From Dillenia suffruticosa (lineage: Eukaryota > Streptophyta > Magnoliopsida > Dilleniales > Dilleniaceae): a stretch of 64,000 bases of DNA. The position numbers were made by a program, and so were the translations under genes. Positions 22,513 to 34,984 of the stretch are shown here, piece by piece. How positions within the stretch are numbered: the first letter of the stretch is position 1; each line of letters begins with the position of its first letter. Under the pieces are notes generated by a model. It worked only from the letters and a program-made list of their open reading frames with translations, did not search any database and was not told the DNA's origin. The stretch lies in the NCBI GenBank assembly GCA_033439265.1, contig JAVTVX010000019.1:3417501-3481500 (forward strand). The letters run 5' to 3'.

Positions 22513-23640
22513 ATGTTCACTGTGATGGAGCAATGCCGAGTGGCAGCACAACCGGGCACCACTGTGTTGGAGAAGTCTCTCCCGCTCACATCTTTTGACC
22601 TTCCATGGTTACACCTTCTTCCTGTCCAACGTGTGATCTTTTATGAACATTCCCACATAGACGCAGCCCAGCGTTTCGTTTCAAAACTCAAAGACTCACT
22701 TTCCCTCACTCTCAAGCACTTTTGTATGTTTGCAGGGCATCTAGTCCTTCTCTAAAAATCCAAATCCAATTATCAAACCCAAAATTCATTACATTGATGG
22801 TTATTCTATTCCATTAATATTCATGGGATCGAAACAAGATAATTTCGATTATCTTACATCAAACTATCCCAGAATTGCAACCGAATTTCATCCCCTTGTC
22901 CCCCTACTCCCAACTGAGTCAATCATCGGTGACATGGTCTGGGCACCTCTTCTGGCTATTCAAGTGACCTTATTTCCGGGGTCGGGTAATTGTGTCGGGT
23001 TCACAGACACGAGGCTGGAGACGGGAACACATTGACCCGATTCATAAGATCATGAGCTTTAATCACTAAATTAAGCTCAGATGTGCCTTTGCTGGGAGAG
23101 AAATTAGATCAAACCATTTGTTGCTACGACAGGAGTGTTGTTAAGGACCCAAAAGGGTTTGAAGAGCTTCTTTGGAGCGATGTTAGCTCCAGACCATTTA
23201 ATATGTCTTTGTCTCGAACCAAACAACTTCCCCCGGACCTAGTTCGGGCCACATTCATAATGGGTCTCGACCATATCCAACTACTCAAAAGATGCGTTTC
23301 CATGGAGTACAACTTTATCTCATGTGTCAACTTTCTCCGTCACCTTAGCTTTCGTGTGGGCTTCAATTCTTAAAGTAAAAATGAGAATTAATAAGGTATG
23401 TAACACTCAAGTACAGTTTGTTTTTTCAGCAGATTGTCGAGCTCTAATGGATCCACCCATACCCGAGAATTATTTTGGAAATTTTGTAGTCCCAGTTTTT
23501 TTCCCAAAAAATTTAAACCAACTACTATCAAAAGATGATGGATTTGTAATTGGGACTTAATTGAGGAGAAGTTGAGGAAAAAGGATGGAATTTCAAAAAG
23601 TCAGGAGGAAGCGATGTCCATAGAGTTTTCCAAAAAGAAA
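22513..23640 (+). pseudogene. BAHD acyltransferase pseudogene
   Basis: The 5' part (22513-22755) reads MFTVMEQCRVAAQPGTTVLE, FYEHSHIDAAQRFVSKLKD, FCMFAGHLVLL and then a stop. It continues in other frames: LTSNYPRIATEFHPLVPLLP, ESIIGDMVWAPLLAIQV, then a small deletion over the catalytic motif (GFTDTRLETGT where related copies read FTARHEAGDG). Next come PLLGEKLDQTICCYDRS, FSADCRALMDPPIPENYFGN and SKDDGFVIGT. At least four frame changes and several stops are present. The C-terminal DFGWG block is not found. The 5' flank and first 200 bases match the copy at 15845 almost base for base. Confidence 0.9.
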
Positions 23641-23729
23641 TTCATTTTTTTCAGAGCAAAAGCTATTAATATAACGAAAATTCCATGGCTATGCAAATAT
23701 TTTTCCGAATAGAGTTTTCCAAATATTTT

Positions 23730-24570
23730 TCCGGATTTCATCCCCTTATTCCTTTTTTTTTTTTTTTTTGGTGGAAATCCCCTTATTCCTCTACCGCCTG
23801 CTGAATCAATCATCGGTGACACGGTCTTGGCTCCCCTTGTGGCTATTCAAGTAACATTTTTTTCCCTGTACCAAAAAAAAGTAACATTTTTTTCCGGGGT
23901 CGGGTATTTGTATGGGGTTCACGGCCCGACATGAGGCCGGGGATGGGAACACATTTATCCAATTCATAAGATCATGGGCTTCGATCACTAAATTAGGCTC
24001 AGATGTGCCTTTATTGGGAGAGATTGGATCAACCCATTTGTTTCTAACGAGGGGGGTGTTGTTAAGGACCCAAAAGGGTTTTTGGAAAGCTTTTATGGAG
24101 CACGGTTAGCTCCAGAAGAATTTGATCTGTCAGGACCTCAACAACTTCCTGCGGACCAAGTTCGGGCCACATTCAGAATGACCCCCCGAAAACATCCGAC
24201 GACTCAAAAGATGTGTCCACACCGAGTGCCCAACCTTGACTCACGTGTCAACTTCCACAGTCACTTAATATGGATTTCTGGCGGGGGCTAAATCAATTGG
24301 AGACTTGATTGAAGAGAGGTTGAGGAAAAAGGATGGAATCTCAAAATGTTTGGAGGAAATGATATCAGTACAGAATTCTAAAGAACATAGATTGTATACT
24401 GGTGGGGAAAACCCAAAAATATTGAAGTGCTCTCTATCGATTTTACTGGCGCCATTTCTGTGAGTGAGTGTAGAGATGTCAAAGGAGGTCTTGACGTTGG
24501 TTTGTCTTTTCCTATGATTAAAATGGATACTTTTGCTATGATTTTTGCCAATGATCTCAAATACATCTGA
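23730..24570 (+). pseudogene. BAHD acyltransferase pseudogene
   Basis: The fragment begins at DFIPLIP-like coding broken by a T-tract (about 23753-23770). It goes on as ESIIGDTVLAPLVAIQVTFF, a small duplication around 23860-23897, then FTARHEAGDGNTFIQFIRSW with HXXXD intact. PLLGE, DQVRATFRM and PTLTHVSTS-like words follow in shifting frames. Roughly 200 residues are reduced to fragments. The last part reads VLSIDFTGAISVSECRDVKG, then FPMIKMDTFAMIFANDLKYI and a stop. DFGWG is degraded to a TGGENPKI-like string. It is clearly dead. Confidence 0.85.
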
Positions 24571-24704
24571 GCTAGATCTCAACCCAAACAAATTTTTAAT
24601 GCTGGAATTTTAAAAATTTTTTTAGGAAGATATTTTGATTAAAAATACAAAATTTATGCAGTAGTTTAGTTTTTTGTTCGTAATTTATGAATTATACTTT
24701 CCAT

Positions 24705-25165
24705 TTAGTAAGCAAAGATAGCTTTGTAGTTGCTGCCAAGCTGATACGTGAGTCCATTCATCATATCCTACGAAATGGTCCGAGTGTGAAAATAACATTA
24801 ACTCCCTTGATCAACGTTCGAATTTGAATATCAGAAACATAAAAAAAATTACGTCGGAGAGTTTCCTCTGAAAAGAGACATGACTACATAACTGAATTAA
24901 TTGAAATATGATTCTGAATTCTAATCGATGGAAAAGTATTCCATTAGGAAAAAATAAAAAAAAAGAAAAAAAAGAAAAACAAAGAAAAGGCGCACAACGA
25001 AATGGCGATGGAATTTTAAAAGGGGCCCGAAGAGTGGGTATCCGAGTTGGAGGGCCCCAAAAGGGAACGGATCCTTAGGTTTGGTTGCCGGTCACCCATG
25101 TTTGCAATTTATGAAATGGATTTCGGATGGGCCAAGCCCAAAAAGAGTGCAATGTCTCATAGTGA
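24705..25165 (+). pseudogene. BAHD acyltransferase 3' scraps
   Basis: Two short pieces survive. SKDSFVVAAKLIRESIHHIL (about 24708-24770) matches the helix before the last third of the protein. At about 25085-25160, SPMFAIYEMDFGWAKPKKSA keeps a DFGWA form of the structural motif. A SINE-like segment (24812-24937) and A-rich DNA lie between them. The second piece is useful because it shows the expected reading frame across the site where the 20528 copy has an extra base. Confidence 0.75.
24812..24937 (+). mobile_element. SINE relic (family 1)
   Basis: GTTCGAATTTGAATATCAGA (B-box-like), ACGTCGGAGAGTTTCCTCTG, AACTGAATTAATTGAAATA and TTCTAATCGATGG follow the same order as in the other family-1 copies. 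It lies inside the BAHD 3' scraps. No clear target duplication was found. Confidence 0.4.
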
Positions 25166-26845
25166 GTGTAGATTCACTTAAATAACTTATTTTTATTAAG
25201 TCATAAATATCCACCAAAAATAAAAATTAACTCATAAATGAGGCTTTGGACATTTTCCCTCTTGTAAACAAGGTCTCTCCCACCAACGACCTTTGTTTTT
25301 AAATGAGAGATCACTATTCAATTTTGAATCTTAGAAATAAAAAAATAATTACCGAAAGATTCAATTTATAAATTAAACTTTATAATTACTCAAATCATAT
25401 TAATTGGATTTTTAAATATCGATAATCAAATACAGAAAAGATCTCTCTCTTAATTATGTTTGTGGGCTTATATTTTAACTATTTATAAGATTTTTTTTAC
25501 CAAATCACTCCCAGCATATAATATATTTTTTTATATGAATCATCGATATCTGATAAGTACGTTGAATCTGACTATTTATAATATATGTTTTATCTTAAAT
25601 ATGTTTTTCTAAGTTGAGATCAATTAGGTTACTTAAATTTTTAACAAATCAATGGACTTCAATTAACTTTAATACTTTTACTATCTTAATTTTCTAGTAA
25701 TAAGTGCTGAAATGCAAATTTATCTCATGAATTATTGTATAACAGACATATACTCAATAATATAGCATTTGATAAATAAAAGAAAGAAAAACATTATGAT
25801 AAGATTTAATGAGGATGGATGAAATTTGCATGTCTTGAAGTGTGTCAAAGTTTTCTTCTTTTCAATTATTTAATATGTTATTGAGCACCAAGCCAGTTGG
25901 ACCAATTAGTCCGAAATTGCAACTTACCTTGACGCTTCTGGGTCAGCCCAACTTTCATACGAGTATGGAAAAATATGTTGCAACGAGTGGGAAAATGCTA
26001 TAATCATCCTATCAAGACTTTTTTTTGGGGGGGGGGGGGGGGGTGGGGTTGTGGGGAGAGAGAGAGAGAGAGATGTCACGTGGAAGATTCTAGACTTGGA
26101 GAGGAACTTTCTTCTTCGTTAAATATAAAGAGTTTGTTGACTCTCATAAAAAAAAAAAAAAAGAGTTGGTTGACCCCCGGCTACATAATTTGCTAAGTGG
26201 GCTCCATCAAATAATGAATTTTTCTTTTTTAAATAGTAGATTAATATTTAAAATTATATTTCAATTAATTTTATTTTAATATTATTAAAATTTCTTTCGA
26301 CATAATTTTTTTTTTATTTTTAAATTAATTAAAAAAAGTTAACATTACATTTGAATATTATTTCTATCAAAATAAATTTTGGGTCTGTTTGATAGTCCTT
26401 CGTAAGATGTGCTAAGTTGATTAGATGTTGAGCCCTAATTTTATAATATTTAATTTAAATAATAAGATAACTTTTTTATTTGAGTACTATTTCATTATTA
26501 CCCTCTTACACTATTAAAAGTGCAAAAAAAAAATGAAGAATTTCTTTTAATGTTACACCATTAATCATGCTAATATAATTCTCTAATATTTTTAACTAAC
26601 GTAAGTAAAATTTGTTAATGTTATTATTAACTTCTCTAAAGTTAAATAGCACAAGTGAAAATGAAGTGGGGCCATTTATAAGACATGGCAAGCTTTCATT
26701 GGATGACAACACCACGTCAGCATCTTATGGGGGGCGAAGTGGGGTTTGGTCCGGTGGGAAAACCATAAATGGCGCCTACATTACCTGTGTTGTACTCTCT
26801 TCCTGTTCCAATAGTTTCCTTCCCGCAAACTGCCAGTGAGAGAAA
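25166..26845. other. AT-rich intergenic DNA with low-complexity tracts; DGK A upstream region
   Basis: No gene was recognised. A further SINE-like relic may lie at 25330-25440 (TACTCAAATCATATTAATTG, then AATATCGATAATC). A G-run followed by GA repeats occupies 26028-26074. The last 150 bases before 26846 are less AT-rich and contain ACCACGTCAG (about 26711), an ACGT-core bZIP-type site, so the DGK A promoter is probably here. Confidence 0.45.
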
Positions 26846-29800
26846 ATGCAAAGTAATTTCCACTCTGAATCGCTTCAGAGTTCGCTTCTCCACAAAAATT
26901 TCAAGTCTTCTTCAGGTACTCTCTTCCTGTTCCAATTGTTAATTTGCTTTGCTCTCTCACCTTTTGGTATTCATTTGCTTTAACAAATGAAGTTGGTTTT
27001 TCAAATCTCTATTGCTTTGGTTAGACAAATCTATTCTCATGTCCGAAACGTTTATGGGTTGTCTTATGCATGTCAATGCACATTGGTTCTGTTTCAAATT
27101 TTCTGGATGTTTAAAGACATGCGAACTTGATCATTTCAGGAGACTTGGGTCTCAATGATCGATTTTTTTTAATGAATAACCTCAAAAATGGTATCCTTTT
27201 TTTATATACGTTAGCTTGTGGGTGTCCACGTGCAGACCCATCTGAGAGCAATAGCTCACAAACCATCTACGGTGGTCAAACATGCAGATTTTATTTATAT
27301 GTGGGCTCACCCAATAAATGTTGAGAAATTAATGGGGACTTGTTGATTGTGACTTTTAATCTCCTCTGTTATCAGTTCGAGCCCGCGTGTGATAGTAGTG
27401 CGTGAACTTGATATCATTGGGGTTGAGCCGTCACCACTTTGGTGGCTCACTTTCGTTGTTTGTTCAGATCTAGTAAATATATACACTTTGAACATTTTGT
27501 AGTGAGAAGGAATCCTTATGGTCATGCTCAGGGGAGGTTGCTATCTTAGTTGCATCTTCCCCGTTTCTGCTAGGGAAAAAAGAATTAACTTAGTGGCTTA
27601 GCTAGCAAAGGTTTTCTTTTGGGGATTGCATTTGCATTTGTTGCTGTATAGTTTGGTGAATTTTGATGGTGTTTCTATTGAAGAACACGGGGCGATGGCT
27701 AGCATCCTAGAAACTATGGATCTACCCAACTTATGACATGTAAGTGGGCTCAGGGTGAACTTTTGATCAGGTATTGAGGACAATCGGATTGTCCTCATAT
27801 TTCCCATCTCTCGTTGAGGTTTCTGGGTTAGAGAGACTGAAAAGGGAAACACTTGGAAACCTCAATACCAGGTTAGGTTATGTACTTGAATTATGGGAAA
27901 ATATACAGATGCTAATGTATGTAGAGGCTCTAGTGGGGTCAAGAGTTTTTTTTTTTATTCTAGTTGAAGTAACTCTCACATTGATTTTGTTGATACAAGC
28001 ATTTTAGTTAACAAGGATTATAGAAAGTACTAGAATAAACACATGAAATAAGATAAGACCTCCGCATATATTGTACAGCTTATAAATATGACTGACTAAA
28101 TTTTGTACATTTCTTATCAAAAACCAAAATTTGTGTGGATAGAGAGGTAGGCCTGGTTTCTTGGAGAATGGTAGGATGTTAACTGGTAAACCACCTTAGG
28201 CTTTTTGGGCAGATCCTACAAAAAGATTAGATGGGTATCTATATCTGGTGTGTGCTTGAAAGTATGTTAAAGTGATACTCACCACACATGCTAGGTAAAG
28301 TGAAGTAAAGAATAAAAAAAATTAGTAATAAGTTTTTGCAACTAGCAACTTGAAATTTGGTGTTAAAGTAAATGATTCAAGTCAATATAACATAAGATGG
28401 ATGATGGCTACCTAATATCAGAAACTCACAATAATCTCCAAGCACAAGTTTTTAAAGTAAATGATTAAAGTCAATATAACATAAGATGAATGATGGCTAC
28501 CTAATATCAGAAACTCACAATAATCTCCAAGCACAAGTTTACTTAATTGTTCATAAGTTGGGAGGTTAAATGATACATAATGGGTGGATGTACTTAGCAT
28601 TTTGAGGTACCATCTGCATTTATGCTTCCCAAGTGCCATTGAAGAGAAAAAGAAGTCATTTTCCCTTGAGCATTTCTGCACCGATGGTGTAGGCTTCCTA
28701 ATTTTCAGACTTGAGAATGTAACCCATTTTGTTGAAAATTTGGGCAATCAACACAAACAAGCAATCCAACACAATGAAAAGCAATGAAGGGATAGAGGTA
28801 AAGCAAATTGTGACAATATGATGCCATTGCTAGCGGTGTGCGAAACATGTCTTTGATTCTCCATGATAACATTTTCTGACTTTGTAATAATCTAATATGA
28901 TTTTGCATTGTAAAAATTTTATGCAGATTGTTAAAGGTGAGTATATGTTCATCTTCTATTGCTTTCTTAAACCAGATGATCAAATTCTATGTTGTGTGCA
29001 GTTGAGGACAGTTCGGCAAATCCAGTTTTCCATTCAAGCCATTTGAAGGATTTCTGGGTCCCTGATTTCATACATCTTTCAGAATCGGAGGTTAAGAATG
29101 TTGCTGAGGTGCCCAAATGTCCAGTTATAGTGTTCATCAATTCCAAAAGTGGTGGTCAGCTAGGAAGGAATCTGCTCATTACATTCCGTAGTCTCCTTAA
29201 TAAGAATCAGGTATGACTGGAGAGTATGTTTGACATTTCTTTTTTTTTTTTTGCAAGAAAATGTTATCAGGGTACTCATCAGAGATGAAAACCATCTTAT
29301 AGGTGTTTGATTTGGAGGAAGCGGATCCTGATATGGTGTTACGTGGGCTTTATACTAATATAGAAAGGCTCAAACACGAAGGAATTGATTTTGCTGTGAA
29401 AATTCAGGAGAAGTTAAGAATAATTGTAAGTTTTGGAGTAAAGGATATCTTTGGCCATGCTTTCCATGCACAGGCCTTTTGGGCCTCTTATGCTTGTGTA
29501 TGGGAAGTACTATAACACTTACATAGCTGTTTAGGTTGCAGGTGGAGATGGCACAGCTGGTTGGATTCTTGGAGTTGTCTCTGATCTCAAATTGTCTCAG
29601 CCACCACCTATTGCAACTGTGCCATTAGGAACCGGAAATAATATACATTTTGCATTTGGTTGGGTAGGGAATGTTTTCTTCTTGCTTTTGTGGATTGGAA
29701 TCATGTCGATAAGCCAGTGTTTGGGAGGAAGGAAGGATCTTTCCCTTCCTTTCTATGTGTTTAGTTTGAAGGAAGGAAATATGTTTTAGTTAACTTTCTG

Positions 29801-32800
29801 TTTTATCTTCAAATTATATGTCGCTTTCTTTCCATTCAATTCCATCTAATTTGGAAGAAAAGCTATACAATAGAATTTGGAAGAGGGGATTGAAACCTTT
29901 TTCATTCCACTCTTTCCCATCCAACCGAACAAGGTAAAGACTAATTCGTTCTAATCTATCCTTCCACCATTTCCTTCTACCCTTCTATTGCCCCAAAACA
30001 AGCATGCACAATTGTGCACAACCACAAAGGAAGATGAAGCAGTATATGCTGTATGTGCATTTCCTGTCGTCATATTCTAACACACACAGATGTGAAACAT
30101 ATATATATTATATAAGTTACAGGTCCTCCAATGGTATTCCAGACTCCAGGACTATGGTTTCTTCATTAAGAATTTTCAAAATGGATCTTTGGTTTAGCTT
30201 GTTAGCAAAATATCTATTTGACATTTTGATTTGCAAAATGTTCTAATGACTGAGGTTAATCATAGTTGTCTTTCATACGGTTTCTTTTTTATGATTCTAG
30301 TCTCATGTTAAGCTTAGATGTCTATCTGCAAAAGCGACTTCTCATGACCATACCAAGTTCCTAAGTATGGAGTGTGGATATTGGTTTCAAGTTCTTGGTA
30401 TTACTATCCTGTTGTCTATTTGCAGGGAAAGAGAAATCCTGGGACTGACCGCCATTCTGTGGAGACTTTTCTGGAGAAAGTGAAGAATGCGAGAGAAATG
30501 AAAATAGACAAGTTAAGCTGTTCATTTATATTTCTTTCTGATTCAATATAGAAAACATTAAGATGGGTTCCTGACTTCTCATACAAAGGGTGGCATCAGT
30601 ATAGTGTGTTTTGGGATTTTTTTTTTTTTTTCCATCTGTTAGAGTTGCACTAGGGATAAGGACATGCTTAAGCAGCCCAGAGGTGTATGCTTTATTTATT
30701 TATTTATTTATTTATTTAGATTCAGCAAAAGGTTAATAAACTTTTTTTTGGGGGGGGGGGACACTTGGAAAGAGTCTTTCCATCCTTTTCCCTCAACATT
30801 AAACAGTTTGGCGCTTGTGATTCTTTGGGTGCTTGTCCTCAGATGTCACATGGAAAACTTTGCTCCACATTTTATATAGGTTTATAAGCAAATGGATGTG
30901 CAAATCATAAAGACTAATTCATATTTGACAGAGTTTCTGCGATGTTTTGACTGATTTCTCTTTTCTCTAAAACAGCTGGCAAATACTCATGAGGATGAAA
31001 GCTCCAAAGGGAGGTTCATGCGATCCCATTGCACCCCTTGAATTACCACATTCTTTGCATGCATTTCATCTTGTCTCTTCTACAGATGAATTGAACAAGG
31101 TAACACAGTATGAGAAGTACTTCATTATAATTTGAAATGTATCCCTTCAGTACGTGCAAGCTGGGAAATTCATTCACAGCCAAAAATCAATCTCTTTGAA
31201 AATTATCTTATGCATGAAACTCTATGCTTTCTATCTGATGGATATACTAAGTTGTGTCCCTTGATAACAAATGTGGAAGAAGATGCATTGTTTTAGTCTT
31301 CCCTCTGGTTTTGAACCATTCCTCATTATGAACCTAACCTAGAGCAATAGAAAAATGCATTCAGCATATCTTTTTTCATGAATATGTAAACAGTTGGACA
31401 TCAAAATTGGCTCAAAGTAATAAATGCTCCAAATGTTGTTGATTTTTTTTTTCTTTGTAAATTCTTTGTAAATATGTAATCTCTACCTCTAGATGATGTT
31501 TATTCTTTGTAGGAAGGTTACCACACATTTTCTGGGGGATTCTGGAACTACTTCAATATGGGTAAGTGTACTCTCTACTGATTACAAATCTTATGTCAAA
31601 CTGTTGCTTTACCTTGCAAAATGAGGATTCCGTGAGAGGTACATTCTGCATGTAGTTGACATGGTTTTGATCTTCAATTTCCTTTGCATCTGTATGTCTG
31701 CTATCAGTGGATTCTCTTTTCTTTTGACATGAAGATCAATCTTGTGCAATATAATAGAAACAAAGGATACAACTGTATGATCCTACTGAGCATGGCTTTG
31801 GTCATATGTACTACACCTTCTTTTGGTTGTTGTAGCAAATCTTTCTCTGGCATCGAGGAAGGGCTTCATGATGTGTTCCATGAATGTGTCTAGCTTAGTT
31901 TTCATGATTCCCCATAACAAGAGCCAATGTTGACTATGTTTACAGTATTGCAGACTCTGAAAACTTGGCTTTTCCTCCCAAAAATTTTTCATTTTTCTGT
32001 TGAAAGAATTCCAGCTATTTTGGGAAATAGCGCCATCACATTTCGTGCTTCTTATGAAATATAGGAATGGATGCTCGAGTAGCGTATGCATTTCATTCTC
32101 AGCGCAAGATGCAACCTGAAAAATTTAAGCATCAGTTGCTTAATCAGGTACAGTGTCTAGGATTGCTAAATGTAATTTTTGTTTTATGTGGACAAAATTA
32201 AAAAAAAAAAGTATTTAAGGTTATATGTTTACCATGCTCTTGCTTATCTTTGTGCTTAAAAATCAACCGGAATAAGTGAGATTAGTACTTTGATGCTCAT
32301 TCTGCCGCTTCTACACTTATTTACTTAAAATGTCAATCAATCCTGCAAGAATTTAGTATCACCTAAACAGAATTAATTTGTGCATTCTTGTCATACAAAG
32401 TACAATTGAGCTTTTTCTATGGTTTTACAGAACGATTTATGTTGATTACATTTTACTGCTCAATGATTTACAGAAAGTGAATCAGTGTCCTGGAAATGAG
32501 CAATTATTTCATTTGAATTATCTAGAAATTAAAGGTTATCTAGAAGCCATAAGCTCACAGGGCAGCCATATACCTTTCTAATTGCTGAAATTTTGCATAT
32601 GATTAATATTTCTATTGACATAGATGAACCCTCCGCTTCTTGCATAAAGCTGGAACACGCATGGTTGAAAGAAAATGTAATTTATTTCTTTTTCTGTTTC
32701 CTTTTATTTTTTGGTCAGGGTACCTATCTAAAGCTTGGTTGTGCACAAGGATGCTTTTGTGCTTCTCTTTTTCATCCATCTTCAAGGTGATTATAGATGA

Positions 32801-32999
32801 GTACATTTAAAATGAAATTGTTACTGTCCTTGTTTGATGTCATGTCATTATGATACATGCTGTACACCAAGGTGATCCTATGTATGCCTAAGGCATGGAT
32901 ACTTCAAATTGGAAGCTATCTTCTATTATTATTTTGGACACCCAATATCTCCCAGACACTTGGAGATATTTGAGGAATTATGATCAGTATAGTTCTTCT

Positions 33000-33038
<39 letters not shown>

Positions 33039-34831
33039 TTGTCCGTTTAGTTTCGAATTAAAAGTTTTTGATGTATAATACAGGAACATAGCTCAGCTTG
33101 CAAAGGTCAAGATCATGAAAAGACAAGGCCAATGGGAAGACCTTGACATTCCTCGGAGGTAAAATTACCATAATGTTTTCGATGCTTGCTCTATTGAGTG
33201 TGCTTGTGATTGTGTAAGATCTTTCATAGCTTCGCACTGGTTTTTTACACTTCTTGTTTCTTTTCCAAAATAAGTTAAATGTGCACTATGATTAAGGCAT
33301 TTATTTTCTAGTGGAAATTTTATTTTATTTATTTTTTTATAATCATCCTCTTAGCATTTATGCCCCTTAAATTTTAATTACTCCTTTTAAAAGCACAGTT
33401 GGGGAATTAAAGTAAATTATAAAAAAAAAAAAGCCCACTTATTCAGTGTGCAGTGTTTAAGGACAAAGTGGGCCGACTCATCTGGATTCTCCCGGGCCAA
33501 AAATCTGGGCTTGCTGCTCCTCCAAGGCCCAAAACTAAAATGAAAGCAAAAATAACATTAACCTGACCAAGGATTGCCTATAACATGAAGTTCAAAAAAG
33601 GTTACAAATGGCTCCTTCAAACTGATTCTTTATTGCATGTATACAGCATCCGATCAATCATATGTCTCAACTTGCCAAGCTTTTCTGGTGGTCTAAATCC
33701 TTGGGGTACCCCAAACGGGAGGAAAGTACGTAATGTAAGTTAACTGTTGCAATTATTGTAGAGATTTTTTAACCATTTTCATTAATATTGATGCTTATAG
33801 GGTTGATGAGTGTTGGATTGCTTTCCGATCATTGATCATTGATCATTTCATCACTCCTTTTAGAGGAATGGTTTTATTGAATGGCAATCCAATGATTACC
33901 AACTGTATAAGTATTTATAGAGTCGAGGGATTATAGAAAAACCTAGTTTTGTATACCCCAATTAATGACGTTGATGTCACTTACAGAAAGATTTGACTCC
34001 ATCGTATGCGGATGATGGCCTTATTGAGATTGTCGGTTTTAGAACAGCCTGGCATGGTCTTCTTTTGTTTACTCCAAAAGGACATGGAACCCGTCTTGCT
34101 CAGGTAAGAGAGAGATGAATATGACCTGTTAACAGTAGCAAAGCCACATTTTGAAAAGAAAAATATACATATATATAAATATATATTGTGATAATAATAA
34201 TAATAATAATCATAATAATTAAAGAGAGATCTTGGGATTTGTTAAATCGTGTGTAAAATCACAATGCATATGCTCTGATCATACTTCATTATCTTGGGCC
34301 ATAATTATTGTAAGACATAATATTTCATGGGTAAGATAACAATTTTCTTAACAAGTTATCCTACTATATTAGTTGCCAAAACCTTTTTGGCAATATTTTT
34401 GCCCCTTTAATATTAGATTTGGATTTCAACCCTGCTTCTGAACGGCACAAACTGTTAGAATCACTAAACATGGTGTCTTTCTTGTTGTATTGTTTGAAAA
34501 TTAGGCAAGACACATTCGGTTCGAGTTCCATAAAGGTGCAGCAGATCACACATATATGAGAGTTGATGGGGAGCCCTGGAAGCAGCCCCTCCCTGTTGAT
34601 GATGACACCGTTGTGATCGAAATCTCTCACCGTGGCCATGCAAACATGCTTGCCACTCGTGATTGCAAGTCCAAAAGTGTCCATGAAGCCGAGGAAGATG
34701 ACAGTATTGTAGAAGACTCGGGACTTTGTTGTCTCTTATTTTTCTGTTCTCCTGTTCTATATTGGTTCCAGTATTCATCATATAGACCCACAAATAATGA
34801 CCATGACAAAGGGCAATATGAAATAAGTTAG
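26846..34831 (+). CDS. Diacylglycerol kinase, copy A (515 aa, 13 exons)
   Basis: It phosphorylates diacylglycerol to phosphatidic acid, a lipid signal. It resembles the short plant DGKs lacking C1 domains (DGK5/6-like). Exons: 26846-26915, 29002-29210, 29303-29425, 29535-29663, 30426-30511, 30976-31099, 31513-31561, 32065-32147, 32719-32786, 33084-33158, 33647-33734, 33987-34103, 34505-34831. All introns are GT-AG and the sum is 1548 nt with no internal stop. The catalytic domain has [19 protein letters not shown]-site [10 protein letters not shown] (exon 4) and [10 protein letters not shown]. The accessory domain has [45 protein letters not shown] and [19 protein letters not shown]. Oddities compared with copy [10 protein letters not shown] for [14 protein letters not shown] for QGWFA, no ATG in exon 2, and a replaced C-terminal tail with [15 protein letters not shown]. 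The exon 1 choice ([10 protein letters not shown]) rests on phase and splice-site fit and is less certain than the rest. Confidence 0.88.
28363..28540. repeat. 89-bp tandem duplication in DGK A intron 1
   Basis: A block starting TTAAAGTAAATGATT and ending CCAAGCACAAGTTT occurs twice in a row (28363-28451 and 28452-28540) with about two mismatches. It is intronic and recent. Confidence 0.9.
33003..33034. repeat. (TC)n microsatellite in DGK A intron 9
   Basis: This is a run of about 16 TC dinucleotides within the intron between exons 9 and 10. Confidence 0.9.
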
Positions 34832-34984
34832 GCCATTTTGCAATTATTGATTGTATTTTTTTTTTTTTTGAATGTGGGTGACTTTCTTTTCTGGTCTTGA
34901 TTTGGACCATCATCAGATTCTGATTTGGAGCATCATAAGAATGTTTTCTTTTCTTGTTAGTCTTTGCCAACCCTTCAACAACGT

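Noticed and set aside
27340..27470. A tRNA-like B-box (CAGTTCGAGCCCGC), considered as a SINE in DGK A intron 1
   Set aside because: No A-box at proper spacing, no A-tail and no target duplication could be defined.
34464..34970. 168-codon minus-strand ORF across the last exon of DGK A
   Set aside because: It is antisense to a well-supported coding exon and has no family resemblance. The similar antisense ORF in copy B (49416-49643) is also a shadow.
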